Shown here in pieces: positions 32,112-40,685 of a stretch of 64,000 nucleotides of DNA (position 1 is the first letter of the stretch; every line of letters starts with the position of its first letter). A program made the translations under genes and the position numbers. Source of the DNA: Planifilum sp021793745 (GTDB lineage Bacteria; Bacillota; Bacilli; Thermoactinomycetales; DSM-44946); NCBI GenBank assembly GCA_937983105.1, contig CALKAM010000089.1, positions 21,235 to 85,234 of the forward strand. The letters run 5' to 3'. The notes beneath the pieces are model-generated. The model saw only the letters and a program-made list of their open reading frames with translations, ran no database searches and was not told the origin of the DNA.

Positions 32112-33245
32112 TCATCCCTGCCGCGACTTCCATTCGATGTAACGGGTGACCAGCCGGATGGCCACCTCGATCGCCTCTTCCTTCGGCTCGATCCGGGGAT
32201 GGTGGAGCCCGTAGGGGGTGTCCACCCCCAGCCAGAACATGAATCCGGGGATCTCCCGCAGGAAGTAGCCGAAATCTTCGCCGGTCATCTGCTCCCGGCA
32301 TTCGACCAGCCGAACCTCGGTGGTGCGGGTCCAGTCCATGAATTCCCGGGTCAGGGCCACGTCGTTGTACACCTGACAGTAGCCCGCTCCCCAGTCGATG
32401 GCCGTCTGACAATCGAAGGCCTCGCCGATTCCCCGCACCATCGCCCCGATCCGTTCCTTGACCTTCCGCATCGTTTCCGGGGAGAGGGTGCGGATCGTCC
32501 CTTCCAGCCGGGCCTTGCCGGCGATGACGTTCTGCCGGGTGCCGGCCTGCAGCTTTCCGATGGTCAGGATGGCCGACTCCTGCGGATCCACGTTGCGGGA
32601 GACGATGCTCTGCAGTTGGATGGCCAGTTGGGAGGCGGCGATCACCATGTCGTTCGCCAAGTGGGGCATGGCCGCGTGCCCGCCCCGCCCGACCAGGTCG
32701 ATGTACAGCTCGGAGGTGTTGGCGAACAGAATCCCCGGTTTGACGGCGATGGTTCCCACGGGATATTCCGGCGCGATGTGGAGGGCCAGCATCAGGTCCG
32801 GTCTCCGGGTGTTGAAGATATCGCTCTCCAGGAGGGGCTTGGCTCCGCCGGGCCCTTCCTCCGCCGGCTGGAAGACGAAGAGAAGGTCGTCGTCGATGGG
32901 ATGGTGGACGAAATGGGTGAGGACCCCCAGGGCGATGGCCATGTGGAAATCGTGTCCGCAGGCGTGCATCCAGCCCGGATGGGTGGAGCGAAAGGGGAGG
33001 GTGGTCTCCTCTTCCACCGGCAGTCCGTCCATGTCCGCCCGGTACCCGATGCGTCGGGAGGGATTGTTTCCCGGGATATGGACGAGGATCCCCGTTTTCC
33101 AGGTTTGGATCTCCATCCGTTCGCCGGGCAGCGTGGCCAGGTAATCCAGGATCCTCCGCTGGGTTTTCACCTCGGCAAATCCCGGTTCGGGGATTTGATG
33201 CAATTGGCGCCGCAGAGCCACAAAGGGATTGAGCGTCGTGGTCAT
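32112..33245 (-). CDS. N-acetyldiaminopimelate deacetylase (M20 family)
   Basis: 377 aa from ATG 33245 (AAAGGA 8 nt upstream). M20 amidohydrolase features: RADMDGLPVEEE, MHACGHDFHMAIALG (metal ligands Cys-Gly-His and Asp-x-His), FQPAEEGPGGAKPLLE, and the dimerisation domain with GRGGHAAMPH. EQMTGEDFGYFL near the C-terminus is typical of the YkuR/DapL-like deacetylases. Lying in one run after dapH and an aminotransferase, it would remove acetate from N-acetyl-LL-DAP. Confidence 0.88.
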   Translation of the reverse strand: MTTTLNPFVALRRQLHQIPEPGFAEVKTQRRILDYLATLPGERMEIQTWKTGILVHIPGNNPSRRIGYRADMDGLPVEEETTLPFRSTHPGWMHACGHDFHMAIALGVLTHFVHHPIDDDLLFVFQPAEEGPGGAKPLLESDIFNTRRPDLMLALHIAPEYPVGTIAVKPGILFANTSELYIDLVGRGGHAAMPHLANDMVIAASQLAIQLQSIVSRNVDPQESAILTIGKLQAGTRQNVIAGKARLEGTIRTLSPETMRKVKERIGAMVRGIGEAFDCQTAIDWGAGYCQVYNDVALTREFMDWTRTTEVRLVECREQMTGEDFGYFLREIPGFMFWLGVDTPYGLHHPRIEPKEEAIEVAIRLVTRYIEWKSRQG

Positions 33246-33418
33246 GGCCGGCATCCTTTCCTTCAGCTGATTGGATCTCCCCACGGCAGGCGCCGAAGCG
33301 TCTGTTTGGACAGCGGCGGGTTTTAGGGGTCGGTCAGCCTCCCTGATCCGATCCCACGTCTCAGCGCCGCCGTGGAAGGGAAGCGCCTCCGGCTGCGCAG
33401 TCGGACGGCCGGAGGGAA

Positions 33419-34624
33419 TTATCCGGAAAAACGGGCGGTGATATACCCGTCAAGGGTGTCGGCGAAGCGATCGATCTCTTCCCGGGTCAGCGTCAGAGGA
33501 GGAAGGAGGCGGATCACTGTTTGGGCGGTCACGTTGACCAGGATCCCTTCCTCCAGCAGTTCAAGCATCAGCCGGCGGATCTCCTCCGGAGAGCGCCCCG
33601 TGTGAATGCCGATCATCATTCCCTTTCCCCGGATGTCGCGGATCACATTCGGATGCTTCTGCCGGAGCGCCCGCAGGCGCTGCCAGAGATATTCCGCCGC
33701 CTGCCGCCCCTTTTCCAGCCCGCCCTCTTCCAGCAGCACGTCGAGGACCGCGTTCCCCAGGGCGGCGCCGAGGGGGGAGGGGGCGAAGGTGGTGCCGTGG
33801 TCGCCGGGACGAAACAGATGGGCGAGCCGCTGGCCGGCGATGATCCCTCCCAGGGGGAGTCCGCCGCCGACCCCCTTGGCAAAGAGGAGCAGGTCGGGTT
33901 GCAGGCCGGTCTGCTGATAGGCGAACAGGGTGCCGGTCCGGCCCATTCCCGTCTGAATTTCATCGATGCAGCACAGGAGGTGATGCGTTTTGCAAAGCTT
34001 TCCGATCGTTTTCAGATACGCCTCGCTGAGGGGAAGCACGCCGCCCGCCCCGAGAATCGGCTCCACCAGGATGGCGGCGGGTTGATGCGTCTCACACGCC
34101 CGGATCAACTCTTCCGTATTGTTGGGTTCCACCTCATGGACGGGAAAGTCGGGCTGGGGATAATCCTGATAGACCGCGGGCTGGCGCGTCAGGCGCAGGG
34201 CACCCAGGGTTCGTCCGTGGAAGCTGTTTTTCAGGACGACGATGCCCTCTTTCCCCGTCCCCTCGGCCCGGGTCCATTTGTGGATCAGCTTGACGGCCGC
34301 CTCCGTCGCCTCCGCTCCGGAGTTGGCGAAATACACTTTGCCGGGGAAGCTGTTTTCCACCAGACGCCGGGCGAGGCGGATAGCCGGCGGGTTGAGGAAG
34401 AGATTAGAAATGTGCAAAAACCTTTTCCCCTGCTCCTCCAGGGCGCTCAGGATGGCCGGGTGGGAGTGTCCCAGGATGTTGACGGCCAAACCGGTGAACA
34501 GGTCCAGGTATCGCTTCCCGTCGGTATCGATCAGATAATTGCCTTCCCCGCGCTCGATGGCGATGGGCAGCCTGTTGACGGTGGGCAGGATGTATTGTTG
34601 GTCCAACCTTTGCCATTCGTTCAT
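33419..34624 (-). CDS. class III aminotransferase, N-acetyl-DAP/acetylornithine aminotransferase-like
   Basis: 401 aa from ATG 34624, where a G-rich site and the canonical opening YILPTVNRLPIAIERGEGNYL agree; the longer frame to 34831 is arginine/proline-rich. PLP-binding segments are NSGAEATEAAVKLI, SFHGRTLGALRLT, CCIDEIQTGMGRTG and the Schiff-base lysine in LLFAKGVGGGLPLGG. The ArgD/DapC group acts on acylated ornithine or 2-amino-6-ketopimelate. Position between dapH and the deacetylase favours the lysine pathway. Confidence 0.85.
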   Translation of the reverse strand: MNEWQRLDQQYILPTVNRLPIAIERGEGNYLIDTDGKRYLDLFTGLAVNILGHSHPAILSALEEQGKRFLHISNLFLNPPAIRLARRLVENSFPGKVYFANSGAEATEAAVKLIHKWTRAEGTGKEGIVVLKNSFHGRTLGALRLTRQPAVYQDYPQPDFPVHEVEPNNTEELIRACETHQPAAILVEPILGAGGVLPLSEAYLKTIGKLCKTHHLLCCIDEIQTGMGRTGTLFAYQQTGLQPDLLLFAKGVGGGLPLGGIIAGQRLAHLFRPGDHGTTFAPSPLGAALGNAVLDVLLEEGGLEKGRQAAEYLWQRLRALRQKHPNVIRDIRGKGMMIGIHTGRSPEEIRRLMLELLEEGILVNVTAQTVIRLLPPLTLTREEIDRFADTLDGYITARFSG

Positions 34625-34827
34625 CGCGGTTCCCCCGATCGCGGTTTCGATAAATTCGAGTCGCCGATGACAAAAGTGGGCCTTCGCGGGCCCCGGGAGA
34701 CTTCGGATCGCGTCGAAGCAGGGAGTCGGAGGGGAAACTGCGCCGGCCCCCCTCGTCGTCGGCGGCTTTCGGGCCCCGTCCGGATTCGGGCCCTTGCGGC
34801 CCGGTGCGGATATCCGGTGACGGGGAA

Positions 34828-35538
34828 TCAAAGCTGGCGCAGTTCCTGCTTGATCTCCGTCTTCGAGCGGGTTTTCTCGTCGATCTTTTTGATGACCCGC
34901 GCCGGGACTCCGGCGACCACGGTGTTCTCCGGCACATCGTCGGTGACGATGGCTCCCGCCGCCACCACGGACCCTTTGCCGACCCGGACGCCTTCCAGGA
35001 TGACGGCGTTGGCCCCGATCACCACATCGTCTTCGATGATCACCGGTTGGGCCGACGGCGGTTCGATCACCCCGGAAATGACGGCACCGGCACCGATGTG
35101 GCAGTTTTTGCCGATGGTGCCCCGTCCGCCGATGACGGCATTCATGTCCACCATCGTCCCTTCGCCGATGACGGCACCGATGTTGATCACCGCGCCCATC
35201 ATGATCACCGCGTTTTTCCCGATCTCCACCTGCTCACGGATGATCGCGCCGGGTTCAATCCGCGCCGGGATATTTTTCAGATCGAGAAGGGGGATGGCCG
35301 AGTTGTTCCGGTCGTTTTCCACCACCATTTCCTCGATGCGGTCCTTGTGGAAATCGAGGACGGGCTTCAGCTTTTTCCAGTCGCCAAAGACGACGCCGGT
35401 GCGGTCCGAGAGGAAGGTTTTCACTTCCGGGCCGAAGTCGATTCCCTCCAGATCGCCCTTGATATAAACCTTGACCGGCGTTTTTTTCTCGCTGTTCTGG
35501 ATGTAAGAGATAATTTCGTTGGCATCCATCATCTTCAT
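34828..35538 (-). CDS. dapH: 2,3,4,5-tetrahydropyridine-2,6-dicarboxylate N-acetyltransferase
   Basis: 236 aa, the usual DapH length, from ATG 35538. An N-terminal alpha domain (IISYIQNSEKKTPVKVYIKG) is followed by a left-handed beta-helix of hexapeptide repeats (AVIMMGAVINIGAVIGEGTM, HIGAGAVISGVIEPP, VVIGANAVILEGVRVGKGSV). It acetylates tetrahydrodipicolinate, the first committed step of the acetylase branch to DAP and lysine. First gene of the dapH-aminotransferase-deacetylase run. Confidence 0.95.
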   Translation of the reverse strand: MKMMDANEIISYIQNSEKKTPVKVYIKGDLEGIDFGPEVKTFLSDRTGVVFGDWKKLKPVLDFHKDRIEEMVVENDRNNSAIPLLDLKNIPARIEPGAIIREQVEIGKNAVIMMGAVINIGAVIGEGTMVDMNAVIGGRGTIGKNCHIGAGAVISGVIEPPSAQPVIIEDDVVIGANAVILEGVRVGKGSVVAAGAIVTDDVPENTVVAGVPARVIKKIDEKTRSKTEIKQELRQL

Positions 35539-35605
35539 CACGAATACCGCCTTTCCGAGTGGTTTCAAGCAAAGGGATTGCCGGGTTCCGATGTCTACAA
35601 TGTGA

Positions 35606-35633
35606 AGTATACCATAGACGGAAAGGGGGACAA
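35606..35633 (-). promoter_or_regulatory. promoter of the dapH operon
   Basis: Minus strand TTGTCC (35628-35633), 16-nt spacer, TATACT (35606-35611). The leader would be about 60 nt, leaving no room for a lysine riboswitch. Confidence 0.6.
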
Positions 35634-35706
35634 ATCGGTGACGGGGCCTGCGGTCCGTCCACTCCTCGCGTTACAATAGGGGGAGAGTGAAAGGCGGGTG
35701 GCATCG

Positions 35707-36393
35707 ATGAAATTGGTCTTGGTGGTCGAAGATGAGGTTCCCATTTCCCGGGTTTTGACCGCTTATCTCCGCCAGGCCGGCTTTCGGGTGGAGACCGCCT
35801 GTGACGGAGAGAAGGCGCTGGACCGGTTTGAAGCGCTTCAGCCGGACCTCGTGCTGCTGGACGTGATGCTTCCGGAGAAGGACGGATGGGATGTGTTGAA
35901 GGAAATCCGGCGCCGAAGCTCCTGTCCCGTCATCCTGCTGACGGCCCTGGGCGAGATGCACCAGCGGGTGTCGGGGCTGAATGGCGGAGCCGACGATTAC
36001 ATTACCAAGCCCTTCGCCCCGGAGGAGGTCGTCGCCCGGGTGCGCGCGGTGCTGCGCCGCCCCCGGCCGATGGTGCAGGAAGGGGAAAGCGTGCAGTTCG
36101 GCAGCCTGAGGATCGATCTGGATGGCCATCGCGTCTATGTCCGGGGCGAACCGGTCACGTTGACACCCCGGGACTTTTCCCTGCTCTCCTTTTTCGCCCG
36201 CCATCCCAACCGGACGTTTTCCCGGGATCAACTGCTGGACCGGGTGTGGGGATGGGATTACGAGGGGAGCGACCGGGCGGTGGACCTGGCGGTCAAGCGC
36301 CTGAGAAAAGCGCTGAAGGATTGGCCGAAGGCCGAGGGGGAAATTATCACATTGCGCGGAGTGGGGTATCAATTCCGTGTCTACGAAAACTGA
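35707..36393 (+). CDS. two-component response regulator, OmpR/PhoB family
   Basis: 228 aa. Receiver domain with acidic pocket VVEDE, phospho-acceptor Asp in DLVLLDVMLPEKDGWDVL and Lys in DDYITKPFAPEE. Winged-helix DNA-binding domain (GEPVTLTPRDFSLLSFFARH, RAVDLAVKRLRKAL, ITLRGVGYQFR). ATG 35707 has AAAGGCGGG upstream; GTG 35698 is an alternative. The kinase gene overlaps its 3' end by 17 nt. Confidence 0.93.
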   Translation: MKLVLVVEDEVPISRVLTAYLRQAGFRVETACDGEKALDRFEALQPDLVLLDVMLPEKDGWDVLKEIRRRSSCPVILLTALGEMHQRVSGLNGGADDYITKPFAPEEVVARVRAVLRRPRPMVQEGESVQFGSLRIDLDGHRVYVRGEPVTLTPRDFSLLSFFARHPNRTFSRDQLLDRVWGWDYEGSDRAVDLAVKRLRKALKDWPKAEGEIITLRGVGYQFRVYEN

Positions 36394-37858
36394 ACCGAAG
36401 CGGGTTCCGCTGCTGAAGTACTGGACCATTCGCTATCTGCTGGTGTTGCTCTCCAGTTTGATCATTGTGGCTTCCCTGGCCGTTTATTGGACCCAGGAAC
36501 GGGAGAAGAAATACAACCTGCAACTGAATCGGCTCTTCGCCCAGGAGATGGCCGAACGGATCGGCAGCGAAGGGGAGCTGGTGATCAGCTCGGCGATGTG
36601 GAACCGGTTGTTGTCCCGCGGCCGCAGCTACTTTGCCGGGGACGAACAGGCGCAGAAGCCCCTCCCCCTGATCCTGATCGTCGACCGGGAGGGGAAAGTG
36701 ATTTTCCAAAACCGGACTATCCCGGATGAACGGCTTCTGCGCTACTTGATGGAAAAGGGTTCCGCCGCCGAAGAGGTCATGGATACGCTGGATGCCGGAG
36801 AGCGGGCGTGGTATATCGTCGCCGAGCCGATTTGGCGGGGTGATTGGCTGATCGGTTCGGTGTTCGTCATCAGCGAGAAAAGCGTCCGGTTTTCCATGCC
36901 CCTTCGCCAGGTTTTCCCCTGGGTGATCGTCATCCTTTGTCTGGGCCTTTCGGGATGGATGGTTCTCTACTGGCTGTCGCGGAAACTGACGGATCCCATT
37001 CGCCGGGTCGCGGCGGCGGCGTCCCAGCTGAGGCAGGGACAATACCAGGTGGAGCTGCCCCGGGATTTGCGGGAACAGGAGCTGTATGAATTGACCCATT
37101 CCTTCTCGGAAATGGCTTCCCGGTTGAAGCGGCTGGAGGAGCTGCGCACGGAGCTGTTGGCCGGGGTCACCCACGAACTGAAGACCCCGATCACCTCCAT
37201 CGGAGGTTTGCTGCGGGCGATCCGGGACCGGGTCGTGACGGGCGAGGAGGCGGAGGAGTTCCTGGAGATCTCCCTGGGGGAAACCCAACGGTTACAAAAG
37301 ATGGTGGAGGATCTGCTGGAGTTTAACGCCTACGCGACGGGGGCCGTTTCGATCCGAGCGGAGGTCCTTTCCCTGGACGGACTGGTCCGGGAGATGGCGG
37401 ACCGGTGGAAGGTGATGAACCCCCATCCTGCGATACGCCTTCAGACAACGTTGCCCGAGGAGATGATGCGGGTCCGGGGGGATGCCCACCGGATTCAGCA
37501 GATTTTGTTCAATCTGCTGGAGAACAGCCAGTCGGTCCTCAAGGATCAAGGGTCGATCCACATCCGGGTCTACCCTTGGGATGCGGAGAGGGCGGCCGTG
37601 GATGTCACCGACGACGGACCGGGAATTCCGCCCGAGGAACAGGCGCTGGTCTTCGAGCGCTTTTACCGGGGGAAGAAGAAGCAGGAGAAAACCCGGGGGA
37701 TGGGGTTGGGTTTGCCCATCAGCCGGTTGCTGGCCCGGGCCCAGAAGGGGGATCTGTTTCTGAAGGAAAGCGTGCCGGGGCGCACCACCTTCACCCTGTT
37801 GCTGCCCCGTGCCCGGGGACATGCCCGGGGCGAGAACGCATCTGGGGGTAGCGCGTGA
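36377..37858 (+). CDS. sensor histidine kinase, HAMP-containing
   Basis: 493 aa, GTG start inside the regulator gene. TM1 at about residues 20-40 (YLLVLLSSLIIVASLAVYW), an extracellular sensor region of about 130 aa, TM2 at about 180-200 (FPWVIVILCLGLSGWMVLYW), HAMP, then HisKA (LLAGVTHELKTPITS, phospho-His in HELKTP) and HATPase with ILFNLLENS, DDGPGIPPEEQ and GMGLGLPIS. The signal is unknown; no target genes with an obvious link adjoin. Confidence 0.92.
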   Translation: MSTKTEPKRVPLLKYWTIRYLLVLLSSLIIVASLAVYWTQEREKKYNLQLNRLFAQEMAERIGSEGELVISSAMWNRLLSRGRSYFAGDEQAQKPLPLILIVDREGKVIFQNRTIPDERLLRYLMEKGSAAEEVMDTLDAGERAWYIVAEPIWRGDWLIGSVFVISEKSVRFSMPLRQVFPWVIVILCLGLSGWMVLYWLSRKLTDPIRRVAAAASQLRQGQYQVELPRDLREQELYELTHSFSEMASRLKRLEELRTELLAGVTHELKTPITSIGGLLRAIRDRVVTGEEAEEFLEISLGETQRLQKMVEDLLEFNAYATGAVSIRAEVLSLDGLVREMADRWKVMNPHPAIRLQTTLPEEMMRVRGDAHRIQQILFNLLENSQSVLKDQGSIHIRVYPWDAERAAVDVTDDGPGIPPEEQALVFERFYRGKKKQEKTRGMGLGLPISRLLARAQKGDLFLKESVPGRTTFTLLLPRARGHARGENASGGSA

Positions 37859-37975
37859 CCGGTGCGGAAGGCGGAAACGGCTTTCCGCCGAAGGGAAGGT
37901 GGGTCGCCTCGTTTTCTCCTTTCACCAATCGGTTCGACGGTTCCGCGCCGCTTGCGGCAGCCGGACTCCAATTCG

Positions 37976-38455
37976 CTACCGGGCATTTTGCCCCTCGATC
38001 CACCGCCGGATCTTCTCCGCCTTCTCCCTGCGGCCCAGCCGGAGGTAGGCCCGGTATTCATACGCCAGGGAGAGCACCGGGATGCGCATCCCGTCCCTTT
38101 CCACGTACAGGCGGTGACGGGCGGGATCGACGGGCTCTTCCCAGCGCCCGTCCGCCCGCCGCTTCTGGATGTCCCCCATAATCTCCACCTGGATGCCGTC
38201 GATGGTTAAGCGGCCGAAGTGGGAGCGGATGTTCTCCGCCTCGGATAAGGTGACCCGTCGCGTGACAAAGGGGGCGAAGCGCCTTTCCATCTCGTAGGCG
38301 CCGGAGCGGTCGGTCTGGATGTCGATGTCGTTCACCGTCATCGGCATTCCCTGCAGGGCCATGCCCAGGCTGCCGGTGACCACCCAGACTGCGGGGGAGT
38401 CGGCCAGGCGGTCATGGATCTTCCGGAGAACGCGAAGGTATGCGGAATCGATCAC
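37976..38455 (-). CDS. nucleotidyltransferase-fold protein
   Basis: 159 aa. VVTGSLGMALQGMPMTVNDIDIQTD provides the GS...DxD pattern of minimal nucleotidyltransferases (Asp pair in NDIDI). It continues with VEIMGDIQKRRADGRW and a C-terminal LAYEYRAYLRLGRREKAEKI helix. Small stand-alone members act as aminoglycoside-type or toxin-antitoxin nucleotidyltransferases, or have unknown roles. No partner HEPN gene adjoins, so function is open. Confidence 0.65.
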   Translation of the reverse strand: MIDSAYLRVLRKIHDRLADSPAVWVVTGSLGMALQGMPMTVNDIDIQTDRSGAYEMERRFAPFVTRRVTLSEAENIRSHFGRLTIDGIQVEIMGDIQKRRADGRWEEPVDPARHRLYVERDGMRIPVLSLAYEYRAYLRLGRREKAEKIRRWIEGQNAR

Positions 38456-38531
38456 AGTCTCACTCCTTATGGGTAAAAAGGGGATTCAGCCACAACACCA
38501 GGCGAATAGCATCCGGCGAAGTCGACTGTTT

Positions 38532-38580
38532 GTCTCAGCTCCGCGCAGTGGCGAGTTGCTCCACGAAAAATCGCTTCCCC
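38532..38580 (-). repeat. dispersed hairpin repeat, partial copy C
   Basis: GTCTCAGCTCCGCGCAGTGG and the following GCGAGTTGCT..CACGAAAAATCGCTTCCC match the loop and right arm of copy A (53077-53136). The left arm has been lost, so this copy no longer forms the long hairpin. Confidence 0.55.
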
Positions 38581-38614
38581 GATTTCCAGGTTTCGCGGTT
38601 TGCCGGAAATTGCA

Positions 38615-38638
38615 CAACCCGGGCCATCGCCCGGGTTG
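38615..38638. terminator. GC-rich stem-loop
   Basis: CAACCCGGGC-CATC-GCCCGGGTTG, a perfect 10-bp stem without a T-tract, in the 304-base gap between the nucleotidyltransferase and proS. Its role is uncertain. Confidence 0.4.
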
Positions 38639-38695
38639 AAGCATTTGACAAGCAAATGCCATGGAGCCGGTGGCACCGTTACCTTTCCCGACGTT

Positions 38696-38729
38696 GTCAA
38701 AAGGGAAGCCCGGGCCCTTCGGCCCGGGC
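38696..38729 (-). terminator. proS terminator
   Basis: GCCCGGGCC-(4 nt)-GGCCCGGGC, followed on the minus strand by TTCCCTTTTG. Confidence 0.7.
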
Positions 38730-38759
38730 AGCTGTACAGGAGCGGAATATCGCCCGATC

Positions 38760-40217
38760 TCAATAGGCCCGGGCGAACCAGACGGTGTGCTCGGCGCTGT
38801 CGCCGCACACGAGGCAACGCTTCTTGGCGACGGGCGGGTTGAAGGGAATGTTGCGGGAGGTGAACTTGGTTTCTTCCTTCACCTTGGCTTCGCAGTCGTC
38901 GCTGCCGCACCAACCGGCCAGCATCCATCCCGCCGGCTCGCCCCGCTCGGCGGAAGCGGCGATGTGTTTTTGCAGGTCTTCCAGGGTTTCCAGCTCCAGA
39001 TGGGAGTGGCGATCGCGGAAGTCGACGGCCATCCGGAACAGGTTTTTCTGGATCTCCTGATCCAGCAGGGATTGAACGGTCTCCAACACCTTGTCCAGGG
39101 GGACCGTCAGCTTCTCGCCGGTGTCCCGGCGGGCCAGGACGCACTGGTTGTTGGCGACGTCGCGGGGGCCCAGCTCCACCCGCAGCGGCACGCCCCGCAT
39201 CTCCCACTCGTTGAATTTCCAGCCCGGGCTTTCGTCCCGGAGGTCGGCTTTGACCCGGATGCCCGCCCGCTTCAGCGTTTCGTAAATCCGGTCGAAGGGC
39301 TCCATCACGTCCTGTCGCTTTTTGGGCGGACCGACGGGGATCATGATCACCTGAACCGGCGCCAGCCGGGGCGGCAACACGAGCCCCTGATCGTCTCCGT
39401 GCACCATGATCAGGGCGCCGATCAGGCGGGTCGATACGCCCCAGGACGTGGTGTATACGTACTTCAACTGGTTGTCCCGGTCCAGGAATTGAATGTCGAA
39501 GGCTTTGGCGAAGTTTTGGCCGAGGAAGTGGGAGGTTCCCGCCTGCAGCGCTTTGCCGTCCTTCATCATCGCTTCGATCGAATAGGTTTGAACAGCCCCG
39601 GCGAAGCGCTCCGACGGCGTCTTTTCTCCGGTCCAGACGGGAATGGCCAGTTCGCTCTCCACGAAATCGCGGTAGACCTCCAGCATCTGCATCGTTTCCT
39701 GCCGCGCCTCTTCCTCCGTCGCATGGGCGGTATGTCCTTCCTGCCAGAGGAATTCCGAGGTGCGCAGGAAAGGCAGGGTCCGCTTCTCCCACCGGAAGAC
39801 GTTGGCCCACTGGTTGATCAACACCGGCAGGTCCCGGTAGCTCTGAATCCACTGGCTGTACATGTGGCCGATGATCGTCTCAGAGGTGGGCCGGAGAGCC
39901 AGCCGCTCCTCCAGCTGTTCACCGCCGGCCTCGGTGACCCAGGGCAGCTCCGGGTTGAACCCTTCCACGTGATCCTTTTCCCTTTGAAAGAAGCTCTCCG
40001 GCACCAGCATCGGGAAATAGGCGTTGCGGTGCCCGGTTTCCTTGAACCGCTTGTCGAGGCCGGCCTGGATTCGCTCCCAGAGCTCATATCCGTCCGGCTT
40101 GAACACAATGCAGCCGCGGACCGGAGAATAATCCATCAGGTCCGCCTTGCGGATGGTGTCGATGTACCATCGGGAAAAATCTTCGGATTGAGGGGTTACG
40201 CCCTTTTCATCTGCCAT
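38760..40217 (-). CDS. proS: proline--tRNA ligase (archaeal/eukaryotic-type, no editing domain)
   Basis: 485 aa from ATG 40217 (AAAGGAG upstream). Class II motifs: motif 2 FRWEKRTLPFLRTSEFLWQEGHTAHAT and motif 3 in the GAL..GDDQGLVLPPRLAP region. The anticodon domain follows, then a C-terminal zinc-binding extension with WCGSDDC and RCLVCGDS ending in FARAY. This short form lacks the INS editing domain of the longer bacterial ProRS. It charges tRNA-Pro. A T-box leader controls it. Confidence 0.96.
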   Translation of the reverse strand: MADEKGVTPQSEDFSRWYIDTIRKADLMDYSPVRGCIVFKPDGYELWERIQAGLDKRFKETGHRNAYFPMLVPESFFQREKDHVEGFNPELPWVTEAGGEQLEERLALRPTSETIIGHMYSQWIQSYRDLPVLINQWANVFRWEKRTLPFLRTSEFLWQEGHTAHATEEEARQETMQMLEVYRDFVESELAIPVWTGEKTPSERFAGAVQTYSIEAMMKDGKALQAGTSHFLGQNFAKAFDIQFLDRDNQLKYVYTTSWGVSTRLIGALIMVHGDDQGLVLPPRLAPVQVIMIPVGPPKKRQDVMEPFDRIYETLKRAGIRVKADLRDESPGWKFNEWEMRGVPLRVELGPRDVANNQCVLARRDTGEKLTVPLDKVLETVQSLLDQEIQKNLFRMAVDFRDRHSHLELETLEDLQKHIAASAERGEPAGWMLAGWCGSDDCEAKVKEETKFTSRNIPFNPPVAKKRCLVCGDSAEHTVWFARAY

Positions 40218-40243
40218 GGCAAACGCTCCTTTCCTTAAAAATA

Positions 40244-40479
40244 CAAAAACTCCGCCCCGATAGGGACGGAGAGTCGCTCCGCGGTACCACCCTGATTGAC
40301 CGCCTGGGATCGGCGGCCCACTTTGACCCGTTAACGGCGGGGCTCCGGCACGGCTCATCACCGGCTGCTCCGGGGTGGGTGCAAGGGGCTCTGCGTACCG
40401 GCTTCGCACCAGCCGCCGGCTCTCTGGGACGCCGAGTTCCCCCTGTCGGCCCGTTCATCGCATTTCCCATCTGCACGTA
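40244..40479 (-). ncRNA. T-box leader (tRNA-Pro responsive) of proS
   Basis: The invariant T-box sequence AGGGTGGTACCGCG reads on the minus strand at 40293-40280. It is followed by terminator CTCCGTCCC..GGGGCGGAG and TTTTTG (40271-40245). Upstream about 190 nt of GC-rich paired sequence forms Stem I, including AGAGAGCCGG. Uncharged tRNA-Pro would stabilise the antiterminator. The CCN specifier could not be placed with certainty. Confidence 0.9.
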
Positions 40480-40480
40480 C

Positions 40481-40509
40481 ACTTTATCAGGTTGGGGGGC
40501 GGATGTCAA
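40481..40509 (-). promoter_or_regulatory. proS promoter
   Basis: Minus strand TTGACA (40504-40509), 17-nt spacer, TAAAGT (40481-40486), directly upstream of the T-box leader. Confidence 0.65.
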
Positions 40510-40591
40510 TGCAGCGGCCCTTTGGCCGCGGAGTCGGGAGCGGGGACGGGGATTTGAATCGGAAAGAAGTGAAAAAATGAAAAAGAGGTGG

Positions 40592-40650
40592 TTGCAAGGC
40601 GACCACTGTTGTAATACAATAACAGTGAAAAGGTGAATTGTAATATTACA
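40592..40650 (+). promoter_or_regulatory. aceB promoter with two operator-like palindromes
   Basis: TTGCAA (40592-40597), 17-nt spacer, TACAAT (40615-40620). ACTGTT..AACAGT (40605-40626) overlaps the -10 and encloses the exact palindrome TTGTAATACAA. A second perfect palindrome TGTAATATTACA (40639-40650) lies just past the start site. TTGTAATA occurs in both, 29 bp apart. This suggests a repressor controlling the glyoxylate bypass. Confidence 0.65.
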
Positions 40651-40685
40651 GCATGGTGCCAAGCGGGAAGGGGGAAGCATTGTCC

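Noticed and set aside
32007..33326. 439-aa plus-strand frame
   Set aside because: Antisense of the N-acetyl-DAP deacetylase; no recognisable domain or ribosome site.
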